This document shows, in pieces, positions 25,936 to 38,189 of a stretch of DNA of 64,000 nucleotides. The first letter of the stretch is position 1. Every line of letters starts with the position of its first letter. The DNA comes from Pomacea canaliculata (taxonomy: Eukaryota; Mollusca; Gastropoda; Architaenioglossa; Ampullariidae): the NCBI RefSeq assembly GCF_003073045.1, contig NC_037590.1, forward strand, positions 41,656,751 to 41,720,750. The letters are read 5' to 3'. The notes beneath the pieces are model-generated. The model was not told the DNA's origin. It did no database searches and worked only from the letters and a program-made list of their open reading frames with translations. The translations under genes and the position numbers were made by a program.

Positions 25936-27418
25936 AAACTCGAAAATCATTCATCTACTTTTCAGTTTGTCCGCTACCTCAGAGATTTAATTGGTTCTCA
26001 TGCCTATATATGCTTGTGTAGTTTTTGCGTAAACGTACTTTTGGGGCACGACGTATGGTTTATTCTGTAATATATTTTAATTAAACTTTTCATAATGCAT
26101 ATAATATAGAAATTTGTTTTTTTAAATATTTAATATAAAATAGTTTTGTTTTTATTTGAACTGTACTTTTCAAACGCCCGTCTATCAAAAGAAAGTTTTC
26201 GCCACACGTCGCAGAACTCAGTACGTATGGTCGCCGAGCATTTAACAATATTTGAACAGCCCAGGAGAAGAGAATATGAACACAACTGATGCACTACAAA
26301 AGATTTTCGTACTCTTTTGAAATCCCTCTACATTCATATATTGCAGAATTGATTAAACGCTGAAATCAAGACCAAAAGTCAAAATTTTTGTGTTAACTTT
26401 TACATTTTCAGAATATAAAATTTCTGAGTGAATATGGTTCAAACTTTAGAGATATGACAATATAAAGAGTTTCATTACGTGCGTGATGCTTCTTTAAAGT
26501 TAACCCAAGGGTAAAATTAATCAGTTTCTCTCATATATTGAGTTAGGTATACTGTGACCTTCAGTATCACCAGATCTTAGAACAGAGGTCGATCTGCGTG
26601 CATTTTTTTAGATTTAAAAAAAAGCAAAGTGTTGCATCGTTATCATTCGATTAAGTTAATGACGAATAGGTAGTTTAATATTCTTACCTGAGCGGTCAAA
26701 TGAATGACACTGGCATGTTCTATGACTAGTTTGAAGTTTCTCGTCTAATTTAAGTTTTACAGCAATCTTTACGATCTTGGAGGAAATCCTGGTCACGAAT
26801 TGTATTATTCATGACCCCCCGACACGTTCCAAGATCATGGGTATTACTAAAGCGAGCTTGTTCTCCATCTCTTTCTCTTTATATATGTATACACACACAG
26901 CATCTACTCCACGAAAACTTTGAGAAACAAAATCCAAATAAGTACATGATGATGTGTTTTTATCAACGAAACATTTGTTAAACTGTTTTGAACGCATATA
27001 TTTATTCAAATAGCAATTTTTTTCAGAATTTTGACGCTTGTTTGGGAATTAATGCTTTTTGGACAGCTTGATCGCTTAAACATGTTATGGGCAGGTAAGC
27101 AGTTATTAGTCGTGTTCTCAGTTTTTATTTAACTCAAAAGGCAAAATAGATGTAGAATATGTTCTCATAATTCACTTTTGCAATAAAAGGAACATTGTAG
27201 AGTTTGCGGCAGTCTTGTGGTTCATATTTACGATTTATCACTAGCACACTCTTATGAAAAGATAGGCAAAGACCCGTTGACGCTTTGGAAGGGAACAAAC
27301 TCGTAAATGCCGATAGAAAAGAGAAAGATCCTTGTTGCTTCCCTTTAACTAGATATCGAGAACTTCCCCAACTAGACTTGTGCCTGAATTGAGAAAAATA
27401 AAGATGCAGTTATTTTAG

Positions 27419-30400
27419 TGGAATATTTTGGGAACGTCACAAAGCTCAATCAAATATTTGTATCTGCCAGACGGTGCTCACATCCACCTTGAGAAGGCCA
27501 ACCTTCACAGCAGCAGCTGGTCATGGCTGGTGTCGCTGATGTCGGACGTCAGGGGTATCACCAGAAACCTTGCCTCTCCACATGTGGCGAGCGATGTGAC
27601 ATGGTCTCACCAACATTTCTGTGGTGGGTCGGTTCTCAACCAGTACTGGATTCTGACTGCCTCTCACTGCTTTGACAGGTAGATTGCAATTTACGTAAGA
27701 TTGTTATAGTAAGCAGTTTCTTGAGTAGGTTTGTTGTTGATTAGTCGGATATATCCGCCGGGCCCCGCTCTCGGCCCAATGCTTTAGATGTGATTCTTCA
27801 CACATTAGGTAACAGCTAGGTAGACAAGCACACAGAGAGAGAGAGAGCGGACGAATGACAAATCTTGATTTATGATGATAACAGAATAAGGAAAAGTTAT
27901 GCTTAATTTTTACTTCTCGCCCTTGATCTAAAGAAAGGGGGAAAAAATAGTTTACTGCAAAACAAAAGCATGACGCATGCGTTTTTTTGGCACACGACTT
28001 GCAAACCTTGAATATGATCAATATAGGATTATAAATTTATCTTATTCTGAATATTACATAATTTATTGTGATTGCGATAGCCTGGGTGAGTCGTTTTTTT
28101 TAATGAGTTTTGTTTCTTGTTAAATGTTGCTTTGTCATCTAACACGGAAAGAAACATATGTTGTGATGCTACCACCGACCTTTTCTTCGTAATGTAAGAG
28201 TGCAAACTTCGAAGTTCACTGTCAGCATTCAGTTTACCCTCTCCCACCAAAGCCGAGCATCTTCCTACACCACTGAAATACCTTGTGCACTGTTCAATGT
28301 CAGTCCTAAGCCCCGGTACGATGGGGGCAGGTCAATTCGATAATTTCTCAATTCGACCATCAGTCGATTCGACTATGGCACGAGTCGATTCCACCACATC
28401 ATCATCTATACAATAATTTGGCCGCGAAATAAGTGAAATTTGATGCAGTCTCCTTCAGTGGTGGAATCGACTCTGGGTTATGGACGAATCAACTAAGGGT
28501 CGTGGTCGAATCGACCGGTGACCGGGGAGATAGCCCCTTGTTATCATCAGTTAATGTACTGTGCTTTTTTTTTGTGGAAGATAAACAAACAGAGAATTTA
28601 AAAGACTAGTTAAAATTGTTGTTAATAGAAAATAAGAAATTAGTAATAATCAAGTATTAATAGATAGAAATACGTTGTAATAAGCATTTTCACGAAAGAA
28701 GTATAATTCGAGAAAGATTTGGCAGTTCGACTGCCCCACACCCTAGCGCCACTCGCATTTAGAGTTGTTTAAAACCTTGTGCTTGTCTTTTTGGGGTCGG
28801 CTATCAGACAGGCAGGAGGCAATGAACCAGCAACCTGGAGGGCCCGCTTCTCTGACGACGGTTTCCAGGTAATGAACAGCGGTCTCCCTTTTGTTTATCA
28901 CACATACCACAAATGCACACACATCAGTTATGATCAACACCCAACAAAGACTTCGCTTCCTTTCATTTCTCTGTTTCTCTCACATTTTCTTATTCACTCA
29001 TACAGGCGGATGTAACTTATGCTTTCTCTTGATCATCAAGGAACAATGTTTTGTAAATGTTTAGTTCAATAAAATGGCCAGAACATATAAGTTTCTATAA
29101 AATCTCTTTATTGCTTGCCTTTCAAATGTATTGGCAAAAGGGAGAATCTAGTTCCTAAATTCCAATTACCAGTCACGTCACTTACACACACGAGTACACT
29201 CAGTAAAAACCACATTAATATTCCTGACTGATTATCATAACTAAACTAAAAGGTAGAGAAACGGAGAGACGATAACAAAAAGGTGAACAGATAAACAAAG
29301 GGAGCAAACAGAACAGAAAGCCAAGCACTGAAAAAAAAATCAATCAGTAAATTTTGCCAAATCACTGTAACTAATATGCCTAATACATGTACCCCGTGGT
29401 GGGATTTAGCCATATAGGGCTGACCACATGACAACAAACTCATGTAAACTCGTACATTTCTATTAGCCTCGTGTGACAGTACAAAGTTACACCAAAGATC
29501 AAAAGGCATCCGTGGTATTCAGAAACCGAAACACTCGGCATACGTGGATAATACCAGCCACGCATGCAAGGGAAATCAGTCCTCCATAAACTGCTCTGTT
29601 CCCCACGACAAAAATTCCAGAACAGTATTTATTAAACATAATTTATTAAACTTCATAAATTTTCACTGCGAAAATAGAATAAAACGATCGTCTGATCAAC
29701 TGGCCTTTCACGGTGAGCATGTAAAAGATACAACGCCAAATTAATCGCAAAGTATGAAAGGTTACATAGTTCAACACAAACCTTATCCAGGACAGCGATG
29801 TGACAACACTAAACGCCTGTGATTTACACCTCTGGATACAATCAGAAAGAGAAAGGTAAGTTGGTTAGTTCAGAAGGAAAGTACTTCCGCCTTCACGGTC
29901 AGTCCCGCGAACAGGTGTCCCCAGACGAGATATGAACCAGGACACTTTCTCTGCAGTGATGACAAGCGAGTGTCTTAGCCATTACACCTGGCGCCTCAAG
30001 AGTGATAACGGGTTGTTTCTTTGCCGGGAAAATGCTTCCACCTAGAGGTGATCTGCCACTGTTAGAGGGAAGGGACAGAAAACCGGAGAAAACCCTGACG
30101 GTCAGCTCTGTAAACAGACATCAGAACTCAGTGGGGATAGCGAGTGTTTTAATCACCACGAACTGGTAAACATGTTCTTCCTTTTTGCGCAAGTAAACTG
30201 AGAGAAATGGCGTGTAGTGGTAGGTAACGATACGATGGTATATTATGGTAGGAACTGATAGACATGTCGATGGAGGCTATTCAACTTTCAGTATAGAGGT
30301 TTGATAGCCGGCCGATACCCATACACCCTAACCCCACATCCTTCGTCTTTGTAGGCCCACAAGTTGAGAACCGGGTGGAAGAGCCTGAGCGGACAGCTCG

Positions 30401-30959
30401 CCTCAAAAGCACACGCCTTGGGAGTCAGCCAAATCGTGCGTCACCCCAGATACAACCGCAGTGAGTGACGTCATGTAGAATGTCACCCTCCTCACCAAAG
30501 TCTCGAACCTGTAAAATGTGTGCATCTTATAACCCGTGCCATTCCATTCACTATTCATGCTAGTCCTTCGTTAACAAGAGCGCATTAAAAACATCGGGAA
30601 GTGCGCAATAAGATATTTTCATCGTTGTCGTCTTCTTCTTGTCATCGTTGTCGCCCTTCTCCTCCTCATCATCATAATCCTGTTATCTGCATTTGATGTA
30701 AAACCACCGGAGCACTGTCCCTTCGCGTGTATGCGGTCTCCAACCCTTTTTCCTTTGAGTTTTGTTTGTTAACAGAAGCAAAGAATCAATGTAGAAGAAA
30801 AATTACAGAATGGGCAAGAAAAGGAAGAACAGAAGATGGAGAGCATGCACGAGGAATACTCTTCGGTGACATCCAAGAAAAAAGTCAAACAGAAACAGAG
30901 CAGAAATATCCTGTATTTGGCTTCATGCACTACTACATTACATGTTGTTGTTGTTGTTG

Positions 30960-31008
<49 letters not shown>

Positions 31009-32741
31009 AACAGGTACAAAAGTTAATCCATTTTCATCACAATAGTAAATGACCATTTAAAGCTGAGACTGCCTCGAGGGCAGAAACTTCCTTCTGGAGA
31101 CGAAATACTGGTCAGAAGACGTTTTATAGAATTATATTAGTTCACGAGATGTTAGATGTTATATATAACTATATAGGTTCTAGTCACGGTGGTGGTGAAG
31201 TAGCCACACGCTGTTTACGAGCTAGGGGAAGTGACTATAATACGACCTGAGATTACCTTTCACTTTCAGCGAATGTTGTCGCTGACATCGCACTGGTACG
31301 CCTCAGTAGTGCCATCTCCACCCTGTCGTCGACTCACAAAATTGCCACGGCGCCACTTCCGTTGCACGAGAACATCACCTTTAAGAATGGAACGGATTGC
31401 GTTACAACTGGTTGGAAATGTCCACGTTCCGGTGAGTAGATGCCGTCGTGACTGGCGGTGGTAGTCTCCTTTCAATGCTCAGATAATAATAATAATGCTC
31501 AGAGCCAATTAAAGCAGGCACCCCGCACTTTGTCACTACCCTTCCTAAAGGTCATGTGAACAGATGGGCAATGTTGTAAAACATGCTGCATTCAATTATT
31601 TTCATTCCTGTCCCATTATAATGCTCGCACACTAGCTGAGGAATATTTTGCATCGTTCGGGCTTGGTTCATTTTAGTGCATGCAGATTATTTGGTGAATA
31701 TTTTCCAGTCATTCAGCATCGACCAATGATATAACATGTAGACTGGCTGTGTGTATTATGTAGTCTTTCTGTCTTCGCACTTTAAATCACTGTTCGACTG
31801 GCTGGTGAGCCTTTAGCTGCCTTGGTCCAGTATGGTCCATAGACTGGCGGGTGTACACTGGGTTGCCATTCTCTCACATGTAGACTGTGTTGCAGCCAGA
31901 GAACACTCGTCATGTGTGGCTTATGTTGTTCCCATGCCGATAAACCACCCAGACATGTGCAAGGTCTACGCCATGGATGACTGGTCCGACAAGCTGTGCG
32001 CGGGCAAGAAAAACGCTCGCCAGGGCGTCTGTGGGGTAAGGGGTAACGTTTTGCGGGAACAGATTTTTCAGGCGATGGTTTTCATATTTACAAGGATTTG
32101 TCAGATGAGAAAATTAATGTGATAAAATACTCCTCAATGAACGTTTTGTTATTTTATTATTATTAATCTTGATGCTTTATTGATAGATTGATTAACTGTT
32201 TCTTGTATATCTTACTGGTACATTTTCTACAGGCGCTTCATTACTCAGTGTATTGAACTTCAGATATGTTGGTCTCGTGTGCTGTAGTAGTCGCCAGACG
32301 TCAATGGTGATATACATAAGCCATGAAAGATCATCATATGTTTTGTGTATGTTTGTTGCTAGTGTTGTGTCTTTTTGTCTGTGTGTATAGAACAGTATCA
32401 GCTGCAAATAATTTAAGCATATCCTGTTAATGTATCCTGCAAGCACAGACATGTCTAGTCATCATACACGTAAAGGTCAATAGGTGCATGTCCTCAAAAC
32501 AAGGATGTAAGCCATGATGCTAGCCGGATTTCAATTTTGCCTGATTTCAGCAACGAATGTTGTTGGGTGACAGGGTGACAGCGGCGACGCCTTGATGTGC
32601 GAGATCCATGGAGGCGAGATGGTGATGGCAGGCTTCCTGTCCTTCGTACACAAAGATGACCCTTTCGCTTTTCCCAGCGGTTACACTGCCGTTCAGCCGT
32701 ACCTGAAGTGGATTTTGACAACAATGTCACAATCTGATTAA
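27419..32741 (+). CDS. Chymotrypsin-fold (S1) serine protease with elastase-like pocket, 5' end uncertain
   Basis: Exons: 27419 (or 27471)-27678, 28808-28868, 30355-30460, 31270-31431, 31896-32035, 32574-32741; all phases join and the frame ends in TAA. The catalytic triad is present: His in LTASHC, Asp in DIALVRL, and Ser in GDSGD. Using chymotrypsin numbering back from Ser195, positions 189-190 are Gly-Val, as in neutrophil elastase, not the Asp189 of trypsin. This suggests small aliphatic P1 preference (inference). Oddities are Asp in place of the usual Gly196 and no recognisable IVGG activation sequence before the WSWLVSL segment. The first exon either starts at an acceptor at 27418 or at 27470; an upstream leader exon is required because no suitable ATG lies in the exon. 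Likely secreted. Not assigned to a named protease. Confidence 0.85.
28311..28527. repeat. Foldback MITE-like repeat in a protease intron
   Basis: The block begins CCCCGGT and ends ACCGGGG. Inside it, GTCGATTCCACCAC near 28390 is inverted as GTGGTGGAATCGAC near 28460, and TCGATTCGAC or TCGAATCGAC motifs repeat on each side. No clear target duplication is seen, so the element class is unknown. Confidence 0.55.
29915..29997 (-). repeat. Candidate tRNA-derived SINE head
   Basis: On the minus strand, an A-box-like TGTAATGGCTAAGAC is followed about 35 bases on by a B-box-like GGTTCATATCT. This fits a degenerate tRNA-derived pol III promoter. The body and ends are not clear. Confidence 0.4.
30943..31006. 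repeat. Compound (GTT)n(ATT)n microsatellite
   Basis: About seven GTT units run into about fourteen ATT units within the intron between protease exons 3 and 4. Open frames crossing it with long runs of Ile or Tyr are artefacts. Confidence 0.95.
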
Positions 32742-34256
32742 TATAATATAAGGACGCAATCGTGAGGTGAGAGGACAAGAAGACTGGTCTGCAGATTGCG
32801 ACTACACGGTGACATACCAATTCACCGCGCAGGGGAATGTGGCATATTGTACCAAATCACCTCACAGGGGAATATGGCTTCTTATACCAGACCAGAAAGC
32901 TTGTAAATTAGATTCTAATTTAAATAGGAGATAAGATACTGATGAAGGCCCTTCATGACATCTTTTTTAAAACTGTTGTGCTAATTAATAAATAACATAT
33001 TTTCTGTTAATAAGTGGGAACAGATGATATATTTTAGTTTTACAATTATGTGATTGATTTTCTGTGTTCTGCTCGTGCTTCTGATCTTGGGATGCAAATC
33101 CAGCGTTGGCGATGGGACAACGACCGCATCTCATCAAGTTGGGGCCATAGTTATTAAAACTGACTGAAGCCGTTGCCTCGATCGGGGAAACATGGAAAAA
33201 TCAAGAATAAGCGTCTCGTCACCGTCGTTATAAAGCGATGTCCAGATCCCGCGGATGTTGCTGTACTCCCGAGGCCGCCAAGCAAAGATGCCCTGGGGTT
33301 AACATAAAGCAATATCCTCAGGGTCTCGAATTCACTTTATAACTACGAACACAGGACACTTGGCATATTGCCTATGATGCCCCGCTACACCAACTTTCTC
33401 TTCCTATGGCCCCTGTAGTATCAACGGGTCTTCAACTACTCTGACAGACAATTCGGATGGATCAAACACGTACACGAGACAAAGTGAAGACCCATAATAT
33501 TTCAACAAGTGATGATTAAATGGAAATCTAAAATATTTTCTCAAAATAAAAGCCATTTCAAAATTGCTGTTCTGTGGTTAAGAGATGCCTGACTAATGCA
33601 CAGATCACTCCATTCTGTTGTTATATACTTCCTCAACTTACATCTTAATTTCTCACTAATATATGTAGCCAGTGGTATATATATCTCTTTACATCTCACA
33701 CGTGTGTGTGTGTGCACACACGATCAAACAAAACTCATTCTTTGCTTCACCACACCCTTTCATGTCTCAGTCCTGTCTTTAAGTATTTATCACAAAGCCT
33801 ATAACCCCTCCTGCGCATGTTGTTCTGCTTTCAAGACTGGCAATTTTAATTAGCATTCGTTAACACTTTACAAACCTGGGCTTCTTGCCTGTCCACCGAG
33901 AGTAGACGTGGTTTTTCGACTATAACTTGCTGAGTGAGCTGAGAAAGTTAAGTCTCGTAATCGAAGAGGGGTAATATGCTCAGATGTGGAACCTTGCGAG
34001 TTGTATTAAAATGGCATGGTTTGAAACATTATTATTCATTCATGTTAGTCTTAGTGTAAGTCCCTATATTTCTTATCGCCCTAACTAGTTTTGTAAGTCC
34101 ACGCCATTTCCTTCGATCCTTGCTGTCGCCAACCCTGTCCACCTGACAGATGATCGATGATGGTGAAACCAGTACAAGCACGCACAGACAAAATCCTCAC
34201 TCAAGACCTTATACATCTGTTTAACTACATTACTACAAGGTCCGCACAGGGGTGGG
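32742..34256. other. Intergenic interval
   Basis: Apart from candidate poly(A) signals at its left end, I recognise no exon, RNA gene or transposon end here. Confidence 0.5.
32987..32992 (+). terminator. Candidate poly(A) signal of the serine protease
   Basis: A canonical AATAAA lies about 245 bases after the stop codon. A second occurs near 33546. Placement is plausible but unproven. Confidence 0.45.
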
Positions 34257-34407
34257 CAGGCCCGGTTCTACCTATTAGGCGAACTAGGCAATCGCCTAGG
34301 GCGCAGCGACCGAGGGGGGCGGAAAATATGGCCTGCTTTTTTTTTTTTTTTTTTTAATGAATAATTTTAGGGGAAAATGTCATTTTCACAAAATTATATT
34401 AGCAGGA

Positions 34408-34750
34408 CACTTTTCCTCTGCTTGTAGACTGACCACCACGCTAGTTTCTCAGTACATGTATGACAGGAAAACCCCATTATCGCATTATCCCAGGGCGCAC
34501 TTGCAGTGACCACAGCTAACCGGCAGGCAGAGGGGCGGGAGAGGGGCGGGGAAGGGTGCTGAGAGGGGCGGCGTTGGTGGAAGGCACCTTTTCCTCTGCT
34601 TGTAGGTTGACTTCACCACCGAGTTTGCCAGTTCATGTAGTGATGTAGTACAGGAAAACCCATTATTACTGGCCGCACTTGAAGTGACCAGCTAACCAGC
34701 GGGGAAGAAGAGGGCGGAGAATAGACAGCAGAGGGGCGGGTTGATGGATG
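34408..34750. repeat. Subterminal tandem repeat in the hAT element, about 177-bp period
   Basis: Two diverged units begin with TTTTCCTCTGCTTGTAG (34411 and about 34588). Both contain ACAGGAAAACCC and CAGTGACC- or AAGTGACC-type stretches and GGGGCGG-rich ends. Subterminal repeats are where hAT transposases bind in known elements, so a binding role is plausible (inference). Confidence 0.7.
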
Positions 34751-35224
34751 GGGCCTGGTCAGTGCGGACCCCTACGATGGAGTGGACCACATTCCACTAA
34801 TACCAAGCTCACCTTTCTTTCCTCTATCTTACTATTGAAGAGGTTCCACACTTATGCATTGAAAATACTGCAGCTGATATCAGGGACAACAACACTGACT
34901 TGAGTTTGCTACGCGAGTTTCTCTGTGGTTCTGACAACAGTTTTATGCTCAATATTGTTTACACTTACGAACTTTCAACCCGAAGGAACTTAGCTAATGT
35001 CACCAACGCGTTCTTAGTTAATAAGAGTACAGTCAAATCTCCCTACTATGCCACCCCACTACTATGCCACTCGGTATTATGCCACTTTTGCTCGGTCCCG
35101 ACTATAAATTCAATGTAAAAAAAAATTTACTATGCCACCCCTACTCTCGCTACTATGCCACTTTTTTGTGATTGTTAAAAGACACAAGTTGTAAAATTCC
35201 GCGCAGTGCTCGATTATTATACTG

Positions 35225-35425
35225 TATGGTAGGTAGTGTGGGACATCGCTGTTAGTGGGGATGGAACATAGCACGCACACAGGGAGGGTGGAGGCTGGCC
35301 GGGTGACAGCCATGTGACAGAGGGAAGGTGTGATGGAGTCGACTAGCGACAGGATGCAGGTGCGCGGATGTGGTTGGGAGGGGTGGAGGATGAAGAGGTG
35401 AGGGGGAGAATGAGAGGAGACAGCT
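35225..35425 (-). repeat. Dispersed C-rich repeat, copy 2
   Basis: Reverse-complement relative of 13930-14165. It is probably native to this MITE, or was carried in by it, because it lies between the inverted termini. On the minus strand the translated frame keeps [13 protein letters not shown] and PCVR in the same order as copy 1. Confidence 0.55.
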
Positions 35426-35457
35426 AGCGAAGCCGACGATTCTTGAGAGCTTTGGAC

Positions 35458-35621
35458 CAGACCTGGGCAAAGGCCTCCTGTCTCTGACCAGCCCGCCCGC
35501 CAGTATATATATACTATACATACAGTATTGGGTAAAACTGAGTTAACTATATTAGTCCGGCCCTCTAAAACCATCCCAATTTATCATGCGGCCCCTTGGG
35601 AAAATTAATTGCCCACCATTG
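35458..35621. mobile_element. hAT MITE nested inside the pogo-like MITE
   Basis: Begins CAGACCTGGGC and ends as a slightly mutated complement of CAGGGGTGGGC, flanked by a perfect 8-bp duplication CTTTGGAC (35450-35457 and 35622-35629). Same family as 16796-18099 and 53036-53235. Confidence 0.9.
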
Positions 35622-36699
35622 CTTTGGACTGACGGGTAACTTGAACAAATAAAGCCGTTTTTACGAACCCTCTCTACTATGCCACTCCCGCTACTATGCC
35701 ACTTTTGCTCGGTCCCGGTAGGTGGCATAGTAGGGAGATTTGACTGTATTAAAGTCTTTAGCAGACAAACATCAAGGTAGAGCCATTGGAAGTCTATAGC
35801 ATATCTATTTACTGACACTGATGTCCTATAGTCTTGTACTTACTGTTGTGACTCATGGTCGTGAATATTTAACTTTCTTATTAATTATTAAATTTCTGTT
35901 CGATTGGTGTATTACGCTTAATTTAGTTGTCAACTTGTAATGTTTATTTTTATTATCTAAGAGTGCATCTGTTTGTCTACAGTTTGAACGGATAGCTTGT
36001 TGTTATGCTCCATTGACAGAATATTTGAAATTGGTTATTAAGAGATAATGCGTACTAAGACCTACAGTCTACATACTTCTCTTGTTTTCAACAAACCCTA
36101 TGCTGGACAATACGCAGTGTTGATCATTGGCTTGTGTTTGGGGAGCTGCCCTGACACCTGATTTACAACTTTGTATTGTTAGTGTCCAGAAGACTCTCTC
36201 TTGACAGACTCTTTCATTGCCCGCCCACCTGTGAGGTTTGACTTTGGATGGGAACATGAGGAAGCTGCTATCAGGGTGGTCTAGATGCTTGAAACTGTGA
36301 TAACTTGAGTTTTAGACCACACAGCAAAATAAGACCAGAGCAAGGTGCTACAGATTTCTTGTCTCCATCAGTGTGCACTCCATAAAGCCTTTTACACGAG
36401 TGTTTGAGATCCCCTACTCATAAGTGTAGGTCTGATTTGGGAGGCATGCAATATCCATGTGTGTATGATGCACGCCTGCAATTGAAAAACAGACGTGCTT
36501 TTTCTTGACAAAAAGTAGTTCTTACTTATAAGTTATTAATCAAATCTGACAGCAAATTCTCGAAAAAGATTTAATTTTAATAAGCCATTCTTTGACACTT
36601 CTGGGTTCTAACGCCTCTGGTCGTAATGAGTTCTTGTAGAAAACCACTTTTCTACTATTTTTAAGCAGCAAACATGTAGTCAGTTCGGTTTTACTTGTT

Positions 36700-36975
36700 A
36701 GTTCATCTGTAAGATGAGAAAGAAGAGAACCATTGAAAGCACTTGCCGATGGAGGTGCTATAGGTGGACAGGCCCACAGGTAGCGATAAATCTGTCGCAG
36801 TTAATGACCAGTCGGATCAGACTAGCAGACTGGACAAAGGTGGTGCGATGTCACTTGATAGTTGTCCGTGAGATGAGAAAGAGAGAAGAGAGAAAGATTG
36901 AAAGGACCTCAGTGGGGTGGCTTAGTGGAGAAGGGTAGAGATAAATCTCTACCACTTTAAAGAAAGTCAGATCAC
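36700..36975. repeat. Diverged direct duplication inside the hAT element
   Basis: Units starting near 36700 and 36860 share GAGATGAGAAAGA-type openings and GATAAATCTCTACC or GATAAATCTGTCGC closings, with a period near 160 bp. The origin is unknown. Confidence 0.45.
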
Positions 36976-37529
36976 ATTACCAGGGCTGGACAGCCAGAGT
37001 GGGGAAGAGGTAGTTGTAACTTTGAACTTAAAACCCACTGGACGATGTGAAAACCTCACTTTTCTGAGCGGCTGCTGACATCTCGTGCTGCTGTTTGAAT
37101 TTACTTTGTAATCGTCTGTTCGGGTGCTTGGAGCTATCATCCTTCCACAGTTGAATCAGTAAAGGTTGTGAACTGCATTTAGCCTGCCAGACTGAACAGT
37201 GCTACTGTCCTACAGCCACTTCATGAGAGTTTGTAAAGATAAGTTCGCATGAATTTTATACACTGTGACATAGCTGTATATAGTTTATTAACACGATTTA
37301 TGTCTTTCTTTACATTAATTTCATTTCCTTATTTCTTATAGTGCTTATTTTGATTGTGTGGATGCAACGGGTTGCGATAGCGCTGGTGTAACTTTTTGCA
37401 AAACTGTTCATTGCACAAACGGGTCAGTGACAGTCTGGTGGTCTTTGTCACATCACAGTCGCGTTGAGTTCTGAGACAGACCGCCGCAAGCATTACTGGT
37501 GATATTTAAGCCTAGCTTTCTTGTTTGAA

Positions 37530-38042
37530 CTGCGTCCATTGAAGACAGATTTAAACAGATTCAGGAGCACAGTGCATTATTTGGATTTCTTTATGATATC
37601 CAAAGCATTTCTGAAAAACCAAGGAAGGACATTCTACTATCTTCAGGTCTTGGCAAAGGCACTAATGCACAGAGACAGCAAAGACATTGACGCGGAGGAA
37701 CTCTGTTCTGAATTACAGGTTGTGGCTAGAAGACTTCCCAAGCCTAAAATGAACCCCAAAGAAGTCTTAACATTCATAATCCAACATAAGCTATTTGATA
37801 TTGTGCCGAATGTTGTAGTGTCTCTCAGAATTTTACTGATCCTTCCAATTTCTGTTGCCAGTGCAGAAGGGAGTTTCTCAAAATTAAAATTAATTAAAAA
37901 CCATATGAGATCAACAATGTTGCAAGAGAGACTGACTGGGCTGGCCACCATGTCTATTGAGCATGACTTGGCAAATGCACTCAATATGAAGGAACTGATA
38001 ACTCGTTTTGCACAGCAAAAACCAAGAAAAGTGAGGTTTTAA
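37530..38042 (+). pseudogene. hAT transposase C-terminal fragment (ZMYM1-like dimerisation domain)
   Basis: The frame from about 37640 to the stop at 38042 encodes a classic hAT C-terminal domain, including LPISVASAEGSFSKLKLIK and RLTGLATMSIEHDLA. Just upstream (about 37540-37620) the expected family sequence RFKQIQEHSALFGFLYD is in a different frame, so a frameshift lies near 37620-37645. The DNA-binding zinc finger and RNase-H-like catalytic core are not recognisable upstream. The copy is inactive. Confidence 0.85.
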
Positions 38043-38189
38043 ACATCAATTTCATGACCAGGACTAAATAAATTGCAAAATAAATGATATAACATGGTTC
38101 ACTTTTTGTGAGGTGGGGGGGGGGGGGGGGCGCAGAATTTTTCTTTCGCCTAGGGCGCAACACAGCCTAGCGCCGGCCCTGGGGGTGGG

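Larger units (their letters stand above)
35030..35746. mobile_element. pogo/Tc1-like MITE nested in the hAT element
   Basis: Perfect inverted termini of about 25 bp (starting CAGTCAAATCTCCCTACTAT), flanked by TA on both sides (35028-35029 and 35747-35748). The motif CTACTATGCCAC is repeated several times just inside each end. It carries part of the dispersed C-rich repeat (35225-35425) and the nested hAT MITE at 35458-35621. No transposase is encoded. Confidence 0.85.
34257..38181 (+). mobile_element. hAT transposon with degraded transposase
   Basis: Bounded by a perfect 8-bp target duplication GGGGTGGG (34249-34256 and 38182-38189). The termini are inverted: CAGGCCCGG at the left and CCGGCCCTG at the right, with GCCTAGGGCGC inverted just inside both ends. 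The only recognisable transposase is the C-terminal dimerisation region near the right end. Interior sequence includes subterminal tandem repeats (34408-34750), a nested pogo-like MITE (35030-35746) and a diverged duplication (36700-36975). Length is 3925 bp, of which 717 bp is the nested insertion. Confidence 0.92.

Noticed and set aside
27081..27093. Short ATG exon before a GTAAGC donor as protease leader
   Set aside because: It would encode only four residues and no hydrophobic signal, though its phase could fit; the 25807 exon is a better but still weak candidate.
30727..31045. Open frames with long runs of Tyr or Ile
   Set aside because: They are translations of the (GTT)n(ATT)n microsatellite within a protease intron.
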